Part shown: positions 7,712 to 14,863 of the stretch, piece by piece
How the letters are laid out: every line of letters starts with the position of its first letter
Numbering within the stretch: the stretch's first letter is position 1
Source of the DNA: JACDAN01 sp963834825
Lineage (GTDB): Bacteria; Actinomycetota; Thermoleophilia; Gaiellales; Gaiellaceae
Assembly (NCBI GenBank): GCA_963834825.1
Contig: CAWICZ010000014.1
Coordinates: forward strand, 1,176,933-1,240,932
DNA length: 64,000 bases
Reading direction: 5' to 3'
Translations under genes and position numbers: made by a program
Notes under the pieces: model-generated
What the model was told of the DNA's origin: nothing
What the model saw: only the letters and a program-made list of their open reading frames with translations
Databases searched by the model: none

Positions 7712-8116
7712 CTAGCTCCGGACGGCGGCGCGGATGGCGGCGACGATCTCGTCGAGCTCTTCGTCCTTCGACATGCACGCCACGGCGCCGGCCTGCTTCA
7801 TCGCCTCCATCTCTCGGAGGTTCGCCGAGGCCGTCAGGCACAGGACGGCCACGTCGGGGCAGGCCTGCCGCAGGGCTGTCGTCGCCTGAACGCCGTCGAC
7901 CCCCGGCAGCCGGTAGTCGATGACGACGACGTCCGGCCGGTGCTCGCGGCAGAGCGAAACGATGTCGTTGGCGTGCTCGACCGATGCAACGACCTCCACT
8001 TCCGGCCGGAGCCCGAGCAGCAGCTCGAGCGCCTCGCGGAAGACCTTGTTGTCCTCGACGAGCGCGACCCGGACCGGGTCTAGAGGGCCTTCTGGACCTT
8101 CCCGGCCTTGAGACAC
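7712..8116 (-). CDS. Stand-alone response-regulator receiver domain
   Basis: A receiver (REC) domain of about 123 residues with no output domain, resembling CheY-like or anti-anti-sigma-type regulators. Visible are the acidic pocket LVEDN, the phospho-acceptor aspartate in VVVIDYRLPGVDG, the LTAS threonine and the CMSKD lysine. The start is uncertain: no ATG, GTG or TTG lies near the conserved VRVALVEDN, so GTG at 8116-8114, inside the end of rpmB (37-base overlap), is the nearest usable codon and adds about 12 residues. No histidine kinase is nearby. The cognate kinase and partner are unknown. Confidence 0.75.
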   Translation of the reverse strand: MSQGREGPEGPLDPVRVALVEDNKVFREALELLLGLRPEVEVVASVEHANDIVSLCREHRPDVVVIDYRLPGVDGVQATTALRQACPDVAVLCLTASANLREMEAMKQAGAVACMSKDEELDEIVAAIRAAVRS

Positions 8117-8271
8117 CGGGTGCAGACGTAGGCCCGCGTCGGCTTGCCCTTGAGCAGGACGCGGACACGCTGGAGGTTCGGGTCGAAGCGGCGCTTCGTG
8201 GCCACCATCGAGTGGCTCCGGTTGTGACCGAAGCCCGGCTTCTTCCCGCAAACGGCGCAGACCCTGGACAT
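8080..8271 (-). CDS. rpmB: 50S ribosomal protein L28, zinc-binding form
   Basis: The 63-residue L28 of the large ribosomal subunit. It has CAVCGKKPGFGHNRSHS at the N-terminus and CTRCLKAGKV at the C-terminus: two CxxC pairs that make a zinc ribbon, so this is the C+ form. A TAGACT box lies 9 bases before the ATG, with no Shine-Dalgarno sequence, suggesting its own leaderless promoter downstream of ribH. A receiver-domain gene starts inside its 3' end. Confidence 0.97.
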   Translation of the reverse strand: MSRVCAVCGKKPGFGHNRSHSMVATKRRFDPNLQRVRVLLKGKPTRAYVCTRCLKAGKVQKAL

Positions 8272-8280
8272 CGGCGGGCC

Positions 8281-8286
8281 AGTCTA
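8281..8286 (-). promoter_or_regulatory. -10 box TAGACT of rpmB
   Basis: TAGACT ends 9 bases before the rpmB ATG, just downstream of the ribH stop codon. The sequence and spacing equal those of the M20 peptidase box at 345-350. Confidence 0.45.
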
Positions 8287-8290
8287 GCGG

Positions 8291-8851
8291 CTACGTCGCG
8301 GCTGTCCGCACCTGCTGGAAGACGTCCGCCATCTCCAGCGCGCTGCGGACGGCGTCGGCGGCGCGGTCGATGCGCGCCTCCGCCTGCTCGAGCGTCTCCG
8401 TGGTCAGCACGCCGAACGACACCGGCACGCCCGTCTCGATCCCGGCGAGCTGCAGCCCGCTCGCAGCCTCGCCGGCGACGTAGTCGAAGTGCGGCGTCTC
8501 GCCCCGGATCACGCAGCCGAGCGCGACGATGCACGCGTACCGCCGCGTCTTCGCGAGCGCCATCGCCGCGAGCGGCAGCTCGAACGCGCCAGGCACCGGC
8601 ACGATCGTGGTCGCCTCGCGCGCGACCCCGGCCCGCTCCAGCTCGTCCAGTGCCGCTTGGAGCAGCTGTCTAGTCACGTCCCCGTTGAACTTCGCGACGA
8701 CGACCGCTACCGCGCGCCGGTCTCCGGACGGCGAGCCGCTGACGACCGCGTACCCGTCCGGGACCACAAACTCGCCGGGCGCGTGTTGCTCGACCTCGGG
8801 CTGGGGTTGCTGGCCATCCTCCGACGTCTCCACCGCCGGAACCTCGCTCAC
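8291..8851 (-). CDS. ribH: 6,7-dimethyl-8-ribityllumazine synthase
   Basis: Lumazine synthase condenses 3,4-dihydroxy-2-butanone-4-phosphate with the ribitylamino-uracil to give the direct precursor of riboflavin; family members form pentamers or icosahedra. The 186-residue product shows VVAKFNGDVT, VPVPGAFELP and GCVIRGETPHFDYVAGEA, with the catalytic histidine. The GTG start overlaps the ribBA stop (GTGA). About 35 residues at the N-terminus, rich in E, P and Q, precede the core and are absent from the usual 155-residue enzyme. It is the last gene of the riboflavin set ribD-ribE-ribBA-ribH. Confidence 0.95.
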   Translation of the reverse strand: MSEVPAVETSEDGQQPQPEVEQHAPGEFVVPDGYAVVSGSPSGDRRAVAVVVAKFNGDVTRQLLQAALDELERAGVAREATTIVPVPGAFELPLAAMALAKTRRYACIVALGCVIRGETPHFDYVAGEAASGLQLAGIETGVPVSFGVLTTETLEQAEARIDRAADAVRSALEMADVFQQVRTAAT

Positions 8852-10095
8852 GAGCCCTCCGAGTTGAAGCGGAGATCCTGGTGGTGCAGGCGGTGTCCCA
8901 GCTTGTCGCGCTTCGTCTCCAGGTAAAGGCGGTTCTCGGCGGTCGGCGAGGTCTCGATCGGAACCTGCTCGACGACGGTGAGGCCGAAGCCTTCGAGCCC
9001 GGTGATCTTCTTCGGGTTGTTCGTGAGGATCCGGATCGTCGTCAGCCCGAGCTCGGCGAGGATCTGGTTGCCGATTCCCCAGTCGCGGGCGTCCGCCGGG
9101 AAGCCGAGCTCGAGGTTCGCCTCGACCGTGTCCAAGCCGTTCTCCTGGAGCTCGTAGGCCCTGAGCTTGCTGAGCAAGCCGATCCCGCGACCCTCCTGCG
9201 CCATGTAGAGGAGGACACCGCGGTCCTCGTCCCCGATCCGGGCGAGCGCCTGCTCGAGCTGCTCGCCGCAGTCGCAGCGGAGCGAGTGGAACACGTCGCC
9301 GGTCAAGCACTCAGAGTGCACGCGCACCAGGACGTTCCCGGCGCCCTCGACGGTGCCTTTGACGAGGGCGACGTGCGTCTTGCCCGTGAGCTTCTCGCGG
9401 AAGGCGGTCGCTGTGAAGTCACCGTAGGCCGTGGGCAGCCGCACCGAGACAGTGCGCTCGACGAGCTTCTCGGTGCGCCGCCGGTACTCGATCAGGTCGG
9501 CGACGGTGATCAGCGCGACGTCGTGGCGCTCGCAGAACTCCGTCAGGTCGGGCACGCGCGCCATCGTCCCGTCCTCGTTCATGACCTCGCAGACGACGCC
9601 GGCCGGGATCAGCCCCGCGAGGCGCGCGAGGTCGACCGCCGCCTCGGTCTGCCCCGTGCGTTCGAGCACTCCGCCCGGCCGCGCTCGGAGCGGGAAGACA
9701 TGTCCTGGATGGACGAGATCGGACGGGCCGCGGCTCGGATCGATCGCGGTCTGGATCGTCGCGGAGCGGTCGGCGGCCGAGATGCCGGTCGTCACGCCCT
9801 CGCGGGCCTCGATCGAGACGGTGAAGGCAGTCTGCAGTGGCGCTTCGTTGTTCTCGGCCATCGGCCGGAGAGCGAGCTCGTCGCACCGCTCAGGCGTCAG
9901 GCACAGGCAGATCAGCCCCCGCGCGTGCATGGCCATGAAGTTGATCGCCTCCGGCGTCGCGAACTGCGCGGCGATCGTCAGATCGCCCTCGTTCTCCCGA
10001 TCGGCGGCATCGACGACCACGACGAACTTGCCGTCCCGGATCTCCTGGATCGCCGTTTCTATAGTCGCGAAGACCGTCTCTGTCCTCGTTGCCAT
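8848..10095 (-). CDS. ribBA: Bifunctional DHBP synthase / GTP cyclohydrolase II
   Basis: A 415-residue two-domain enzyme that makes both riboflavin precursors. The N-terminal RibB half (residues 1-205) converts ribulose-5-phosphate and has the acidic DRENEGD loop and HPGHVFPLRA. The C-terminal RibA half opens GTP and has the zinc site HSECLTGDVFHSLRCDCG plus YMAQEGRGIGL and NNPKKI. Both halves look complete. It is preceded by ribE after 4 bases and overlaps ribH. No FMN riboswitch is seen anywhere upstream in this operon. Confidence 0.97.
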   Translation of the reverse strand: MATRTETVFATIETAIQEIRDGKFVVVVDAADRENEGDLTIAAQFATPEAINFMAMHARGLICLCLTPERCDELALRPMAENNEAPLQTAFTVSIEAREGVTTGISAADRSATIQTAIDPSRGPSDLVHPGHVFPLRARPGGVLERTGQTEAAVDLARLAGLIPAGVVCEVMNEDGTMARVPDLTEFCERHDVALITVADLIEYRRRTEKLVERTVSVRLPTAYGDFTATAFREKLTGKTHVALVKGTVEGAGNVLVRVHSECLTGDVFHSLRCDCGEQLEQALARIGDEDRGVLLYMAQEGRGIGLLSKLRAYELQENGLDTVEANLELGFPADARDWGIGNQILAELGLTTIRILTNNPKKITGLEGFGLTVVEQVPIETSPTAENRLYLETKRDKLGHRLHHQDLRFNSEGS

Positions 10096-10099
10096 CGCG

Positions 10100-10651
10100 T
10101 TAGATCGTATCCGGGCGGATGAGTTTCTCGACGTATTTGGCGAGGACGTCGGCCTCGAGGTTGACCGCGTCGCCGGGCGCGAGAGCGCCGAGCGTGGTGA
10201 CGTCGAGGGTGTGCCGGACGAGCGCGACCTCGAAGCTCTCGCCGGTCAGCCGCGTGATCGTCAGCGCGACGCCGTCGACCGTGATCGAGCCCTTGTCCAC
10301 GCAGTAGCGGAGGATCGCGGCCGGCGCCTCGATCTCCATCCGCTCGCCGTCGAACGCGCGAACGCGGCCGACCCCGTCCACGTGTCCCTGGACGAAATGG
10401 CCGCCGAGCGGCGCGCCTGCCTCCACGGCCGGCTCGACGTTGACTTCGCCCCGAAACGGCTTGGCGCGGTCGGTCGTCTCCCCCATCACGTCGAAGGAGA
10501 GTTGCCCGTTCGAGGCGTCGACGACCGTCAGACAGGTGCCGTCGACGGAGATCGAGTCACCGACGGCGGGCGACAGCCCTGACTCGATCACGAGGCGGCC
10601 GGCCTCGAAGGAGACCACGCGGGCGCGCTCGCGGACGATCCCGGTGAACAT
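10100..10651 (-). CDS. ribE: Riboflavin synthase alpha subunit
   Basis: A 183-residue enzyme that dismutates two lumazines to riboflavin. It opens with the hallmark MFTGIV and contains two tandem lumazine-binding barrels, with matching motifs DSISVDGTCLTV in the first and GSITVDGVALTI in the second; GGHFVQGHVDGVG links them. Slightly short (usual 195-220 residues) but complete. A TAACCT box lies 6 bases before the ATG, so an internal leaderless promoter is possible between ribD and ribE. Confidence 0.97.
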   Translation of the reverse strand: MFTGIVRERARVVSFEAGRLVIESGLSPAVGDSISVDGTCLTVVDASNGQLSFDVMGETTDRAKPFRGEVNVEPAVEAGAPLGGHFVQGHVDGVGRVRAFDGERMEIEAPAAILRYCVDKGSITVDGVALTITRLTGESFEVALVRHTLDVTTLGALAPGDAVNLEADVLAKYVEKLIRPDTI

Positions 10652-10657
10652 GCGAAG

Positions 10658-10663
10658 AGGTTA
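10658..10663 (-). promoter_or_regulatory. -10 box TAACCT of ribE
   Basis: TAACCT lies in the 18-base gap between ribD and ribE, 6 bases before the ribE ATG. A leaderless internal start is inferred. Confidence 0.4.
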
Positions 10664-10669
10664 GTGACG

Positions 10670-11608
10670 TCAGGGCTCGTGGACGTAGGCGCTCAGCAGC
10701 ACGTCCTCATCGATACGCCGCGACTCCAGCCGGGTCAACTGCAGCGCCGGGACCGTTCCCTCGAGCAGCTTCGGCCCTTCGCCGGCGAGCTTCGGCGCGA
10801 CGAAGACGATCAGCTTGTCGAGGAGGCCCTCACGGAGAAACGCGGCGGCGAGCGTCGGCCCACCCTCCAGGAGGAGTGACTGGACGCCGTCCGCGGCCAG
10901 CGCGGCAAGCTCGTCGCCGAGGGGACCACTGCGCAGCTCCAGCTCGGAGCCTTCCGGCAGCGGGCCCCGGCCGAAGGCGAGCCGGCGCGGCTGCCGCGCC
11001 GCGTCGACATCGCGTGCGTCGAGGCGCGGCGAATCGGCGCGCACGGTGCCCATGCCGACGCCGACGGCATCCGAGGCGGCGCGGAGCTCGTGGACGAGGC
11101 GCCGGCTCCCTTCCCCGCTGACCCAGCGCTCCCCGGGGACGGTCAGGCGCCCGTCGAGCGTCATCGCCGCCTTGTAGGTGACGAACGGCCGGCCACGCGC
11201 GACCCAGGTTCGCCAGGCCTCGTTCTGGGCGCGGGCCTCGAAGCTGTCGATCAGCTCGACGTCGACGCCGGCTTCCCGAAGCCGCTCGAGCCCGCCGCCC
11301 GCCTTCGGGTTTGGGTCGAGCGACCCGGCGACGACACGGGCGACGCCGGCTTCGAGAACGGCCGTCGTGCAGGGCGGCGTGTCGCCGTGGTGCGTGCAGG
11401 GCTCCATCGTCACGTACAGCGTGGCGTCGCGCGCCCGCTCGCCGGCGGCCCGGAGAGCGACGATCTCGGCGTGCGGCTCGCCCTTCCGCTCGTGCCAGCC
11501 CTCGCCGACGACCTCGCCCTCGCTGACGACGACGGCGCCGACGACGGGGTTGGGGTGCGTCGTCCGCCGGCCGCGTTCGGCGAGCTCGAGCGCCCGCGCC
11601 AGGGTCAT
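10670..11608 (-). CDS. ribD: Riboflavin biosynthesis deaminase/reductase RibD
   Basis: A 312-residue bifunctional enzyme that deaminates and then reduces the pyrimidine intermediate of riboflavin synthesis. The N-terminal cytidine-deaminase-like domain has HPNPVVGAVVV, the zinc ligands in GEPHAEIVAL and EPCTHHGDTPPC. The C-terminal reductase domain begins at FVTYKAAMTLDGR and includes VSGEGSRR and LLEGGPTLA. The reductase part is compact compared with the usual total of about 360 residues. The ATG overlaps the rpe stop (GATGA). Confidence 0.95.
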   Translation of the reverse strand: MTLARALELAERGRRTTHPNPVVGAVVVSEGEVVGEGWHERKGEPHAEIVALRAAGERARDATLYVTMEPCTHHGDTPPCTTAVLEAGVARVVAGSLDPNPKAGGGLERLREAGVDVELIDSFEARAQNEAWRTWVARGRPFVTYKAAMTLDGRLTVPGERWVSGEGSRRLVHELRAASDAVGVGMGTVRADSPRLDARDVDAARQPRRLAFGRGPLPEGSELELRSGPLGDELAALAADGVQSLLLEGGPTLAAAFLREGLLDKLIVFVAPKLAGEGPKLLEGTVPALQLTRLESRRIDEDVLLSAYVHEP

Positions 11609-12283
11609 CGCGCCGCGTCGGCCAGCTGCCGATACGCCTGGGCGATATCGGCCGCACCGAAAATGCTCGTTCCGGCGACGAGCAGGTCGGCGCCGGCTTC
11701 GCGAACTGAACGGACGTTGTCCGTCCCCGACTCCGCCGTCCACCTGCACGTGCTTGGCCTCTGGAAGCAGGGCGCGCAGCCGCTCGAGGCGCGGAATCGC
11801 CTCGGGCATGAACGCCTGGCCCGAATAGCCGGGCTCGATGCTCATGCAGAGGACCAGGTCCACGTCGTCGGCCACCTGAGCCGCCTGCTCGGGCGCCGTC
11901 GCCGGCTTGAACGCGAGCCCGACTCCGAGGCCAAAGGCGCGCGCCTGCGCCGCGAGCTCGCCGACGTCGTCGGCGGCCTCGTAATGGAACGTGACGCTGT
12001 CGCCGCCGGCCTCCGCGATCGCCTCGAAATGACCGGCGGGCCGATCGACCATCAGGTGGCAGTCCACATGCCCACCGGCCTCGTGGACGATCGGTGCGAT
12101 CGACTGGAGCACGATCGGCCCGATCGTCACCGGCGGGACGAAGTGCCCGTCGCCGACGTCGAAGTGGAAGATGCGAGCGCCGGCCGCGAGCAGGATCTCG
12201 ATCTGCTCGCCCAGGCGCGCGAAGTCGGCCGCGTAGAGCGAGGGCTCGATCTCGGCTCCACGTAGCCATTCGTCCCAGGACAC
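11605..12283 (-). CDS. rpe: Ribulose-phosphate 3-epimerase, interrupted by a one-base frameshift
   Basis: Pentose phosphate pathway epimerase (ribulose-5-phosphate to xylulose-5-phosphate), a TIM barrel. The GTG start at 12283 opens a frame with IEPSLYAADFARLG, VGDGHFVP, HLMVDRP and EPGYSGQAF. After HVQVDGGVG the frame breaks in a run of four C (11725-11728 on the plus strand). Removing one base restores DNVRSVREAGADLLVAGTSI and the stop that overlaps ribD. Total span is 3n+1. Both halves are conserved, so a sequence error in the homopolymer is more likely than a dead gene. It follows rsmB after 10 bases; its product feeds RibB with ribulose-5-phosphate. Confidence 0.9.
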
Positions 12284-12293
12284 GGCCTCGATA

Positions 12294-13502
12294 CTAGGGG
12301 CGCAGCCTGGCGACGAAGAAGCCAGACGTTCCGTGCTTCTGCGGCAGGGTCAGCAGGAACTCCGGGCGGCGCGGATGCGCGTACTCGGGCCATCGCTCGG
12401 CAAGCGGCTCGACCTCCAGCCCGCTCGCGTCGACCACGTCCTCGTTCTCGGCCGCGGCGATCGTGCAGACCGAGTAGGTCACCGATCCCGCGGGGTTCAC
12501 GCGCTCGGCCGCCACGCGAAGCAGTTCCAGCTGGAGCTCCGGCAGCGGCTGCGCGCGCCAGCGGAGGTCCGGGCGTGACGCCAGCACGCCGAGGCCCGAG
12601 CACGGAGCGTCGACGAGCACGCGGTCGAACCCGGTCAGCTCCGGGGGCAGCTCGCGCGCGTCGGCGTTGACGACCGTGACGTTGTCGAAGCCAAGACGAC
12701 GCACCGCCTGCTCCAGCTCTCTCGCTCGACCCGGGTGGAGCTCGACGGCGACGACCTCGGCCGCTCGTTCTGCCAGCTGGGTCGTCTTGCCCCCCGGAGC
12801 CGCGCACAGATCGAGCACGCGGTCTCCTGCCTGCGCGCCGACCGCATGCCCGGCGAGCTGCGACCCGCGGCTCTGCGGCCAAACCTTTCCCTCCTCGACG
12901 GCCTCGGGATCGATCCGGTCGACGACGCGGGCCTCGCCGGTCCCGACCACCCGGTACGCGGTCTCAGGCGGCTCGTTCTGCGCGCGCATCAGCCCGAGCG
13001 CATCGTCCTGGCCCCACTCGCGCCACCAGGTCTCGGCGATCCAGTCCGGGTACGAGTGCTTCAGCGCCGCGTCCGCCGCAGTCGCTTCCGGGAGGTCCGC
13101 GAGCAGCCGGCGAATGCCCTCGGCGACCCGCCGCAGAACCGCGTTGACGAGGCCGGTCGCTCGTCCGGCCCCCGAGGCCCGGACCAGCTCGACCGCCTCG
13201 TTCACGCTCGCCCGTGCGGGAACGCCGCCGAGATACCCGAGCTCATAGCTGCCGAGTCGAAGAGCGGCCCGAACGGGGACGTCCAGAGCGGCCACGGGGC
13301 GGCCGCCGATCGTCTCGAGTGCGTAGTCGAGCGTCCGCACCCGCTGGATCGCGCCGTACGCGATGCGCTGCGCGAAGGCGCGGTCGCGCGAGTCGAGCTC
13401 CGTGGCCTCCGCGGCGAACGCGCGGTCGGCGTAGGCGCCCTCGTCGAAGACGCGGACGAGAACGCGGTGTGCCACGCGGCGCGACGGGCTAGCGGAGGCC
13501 AC
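12294..13502 (-). CDS. rsmB: 16S rRNA (cytosine-967-C5)-methyltransferase
   Basis: A 402-residue methyltransferase that modifies C967 of 16S rRNA. Residues about 1-135 form the NusB-like RNA-binding domain (QRIAYGAIQRVRTLDYAL); the rest is the SAM-dependent catalytic domain with VLDLCAAPGGKTTQLAE, the DAPCSGLG motif and TYSVCT, giving the two cysteines of the Rsm family. The GTG start lies inside the end of fmt (14-base overlap), a common fmt-rsmB pairing. Confidence 0.96.
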   Translation of the reverse strand: MASASPSRRVAHRVLVRVFDEGAYADRAFAAEATELDSRDRAFAQRIAYGAIQRVRTLDYALETIGGRPVAALDVPVRAALRLGSYELGYLGGVPARASVNEAVELVRASGAGRATGLVNAVLRRVAEGIRRLLADLPEATAADAALKHSYPDWIAETWWREWGQDDALGLMRAQNEPPETAYRVVGTGEARVVDRIDPEAVEEGKVWPQSRGSQLAGHAVGAQAGDRVLDLCAAPGGKTTQLAERAAEVVAVELHPGRARELEQAVRRLGFDNVTVVNADARELPPELTGFDRVLVDAPCSGLGVLASRPDLRWRAQPLPELQLELLRVAAERVNPAGSVTYSVCTIAAAENEDVVDASGLEVEPLAERWPEYAHPRRPEFLLTLPQKHGTSGFFVARLRP

Positions 13503-14278
13503 GCTCGAACTCCTCGAGGGTCATGCGCCGACGCCCCTCCGGCTGCACCTCGAGGAGCTCCAGGTCGCCGTTCACGAGCCGCGAGCGCCAGACGATCACC
13601 GGGCGCCCGTGAATCTGCCCGCGGGCGCCGATGTGCGGCGACAGGGCGCGGATCCGGTTGTGCAGCTCCTCCGGCGGCCGGGACCAGTCGAGCTCGCGGT
13701 CCTCGGGGCCGATCTTCTCCGCGTACGTCGACTCGCCCGCTTGGGGCGTGAACTCACGCGCCTCGAGGGCCGTGTCGATGAGATCCGGCGCGAGCCTCGC
13801 GGCGCGTTCGAACACCGCTCCGGCGTCGTCCTCGGGCCCGATCGCGAAGACCTCCTGCGCCCCGATCGGGCCCGCGTCGAGCTCCTCGACGAGCCGGATG
13901 ATCGAGACACCGGTTTCGGTGTCGCCCGCCATGATCGCCCGCTCGACCGGCGCGGCCCCGCGCCACCGTGGGAGCAGCGACGGATGGACGTTGAGCCAGA
14001 GTGCCCGGTCGAGCAGCTCCTTCGGGATCAACGCGCCGTAGGCCGCCGCGACGACCACGTCGACGGCGAGATCGCCGAGCTCCAGCAGGACGCTCGGGCT
14101 GGCGCACCTCGATCCCGAGCTCTTCCGCGACCTGCTTCGCAGGCGGAGCGCTCAGCTGACGGCCACGCCCCTTCGGCCGGTCCGGCCTGGTCAGGAGGTA
14201 GGCGACCTCGTGCCGCTCGGCGATGCCACGCAGGACGTCCGCCCCGAGCGGCGCCGTCGCCGCCACGGCCAGCTTCAC
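13489..14278 (-). CDS. fmt: Methionyl-tRNA formyltransferase, interrupted by a one-base frameshift
   Basis: Formylates initiator Met-tRNA using 10-formyl-tetrahydrofolate. The first frame, from GTG at 14278, gives LTRPDRPKGRGRQLSAPP. The second gives the catalytic region AAYGALIPKELLD, LNVHPSLLPRWRGAAPVERAI and the C-terminal anticodon/acceptor-stem binding domain. The break lies near 14096-14107, just after EVRQP; dropping one base joins the halves as QPSVLLELGDLAVDVVVAAAYG. Total span is 3n+1. The gene sits in the usual def-fmt-rsmB order and is expected to be functional, so an insertion error is likely. Confidence 0.9.
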
Positions 14279-14280
14279 GG

Positions 14281-14850
14281 CTAGCGGGGCGAGAGCATCG
14301 CGCGCGGACGGAGGGTCGCGAGCGCCTCCTTGCGGGCCGCGTCCGTCGTGCGGTCGATGATCAGCACGCCGTCGAGATGGTCGAGCTCGTGCAGGGCGAC
14401 CCGCGCGCCGAGATCGCTGACCTCGAGCGAGAGCTCGCCGCCCTGCGGATCGCGGCCCTCGAGGCGCACGGTCGTCGCACGCTCGACGGGCACCTGCACG
14501 CCCTGCATCGAGAGGCAGCCCTCTTCGTCCGACGTTGTCTCGTCGCTCCGCTCGACGATCACCGGGTTGACGAGAGCCACGGGCTCGCTGTCGGCGTCGG
14601 GCTGGAAGACGAAGACCCGGCGGACGACTCCGACCTGGTTCGCGGCGAGCCCGACCCCGTTCGCGTCGGCCATCAGCCGCAGCATCCGCTCGACGAGGTG
14701 CGCGAGGTCGTCGTCGAACTGCTCGACCTCGCGGGCCTCCATGCGCAGCGCGGGATCGGGGTACTGGCGGATCTGCGCGAGCGCCGCGCGGCGCACCGCC
14801 TCCCGCTCTGGATCGAGCTGCTCGTTTCGGACCTGTCCGGCTTCGTCCAT
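14281..14850 (-). CDS. def: Peptide deformylase
   Basis: A 189-residue iron or zinc hydrolase that removes the formyl group from new proteins. All three motifs are present: GVGLAANQVG, EGCLSM (metal-binding cysteine) and HELDHLDG (HExxH). The N-terminus carries about 25 extra charged residues before the usual start of the fold. Two bases separate it from fmt and 13 from priA. Confidence 0.96.
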   Translation of the reverse strand: MDEAGQVRNEQLDPEREAVRRAALAQIRQYPDPALRMEAREVEQFDDDLAHLVERMLRLMADANGVGLAANQVGVVRRVFVFQPDADSEPVALVNPVIVERSDETTSDEEGCLSMQGVQVPVERATTVRLEGRDPQGGELSLEVSDLGARVALHELDHLDGVLIIDRTTDAARKEALATLRPRAMLSPR

Positions 14851-14863
14851 CGACGCTATGTAA

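Noticed and set aside
10100..11700. FMN riboswitch for the rib genes
   Set aside because: No RFN-type conserved boxes occur upstream of ribD or ribE, and the genes are embedded in a longer run with tiny gaps.
10670..12283. RPE-RibD fusion protein
   Set aside because: The fused frame arises from one extra base in rpe. The restored rpe frame ends exactly at the ribD start.
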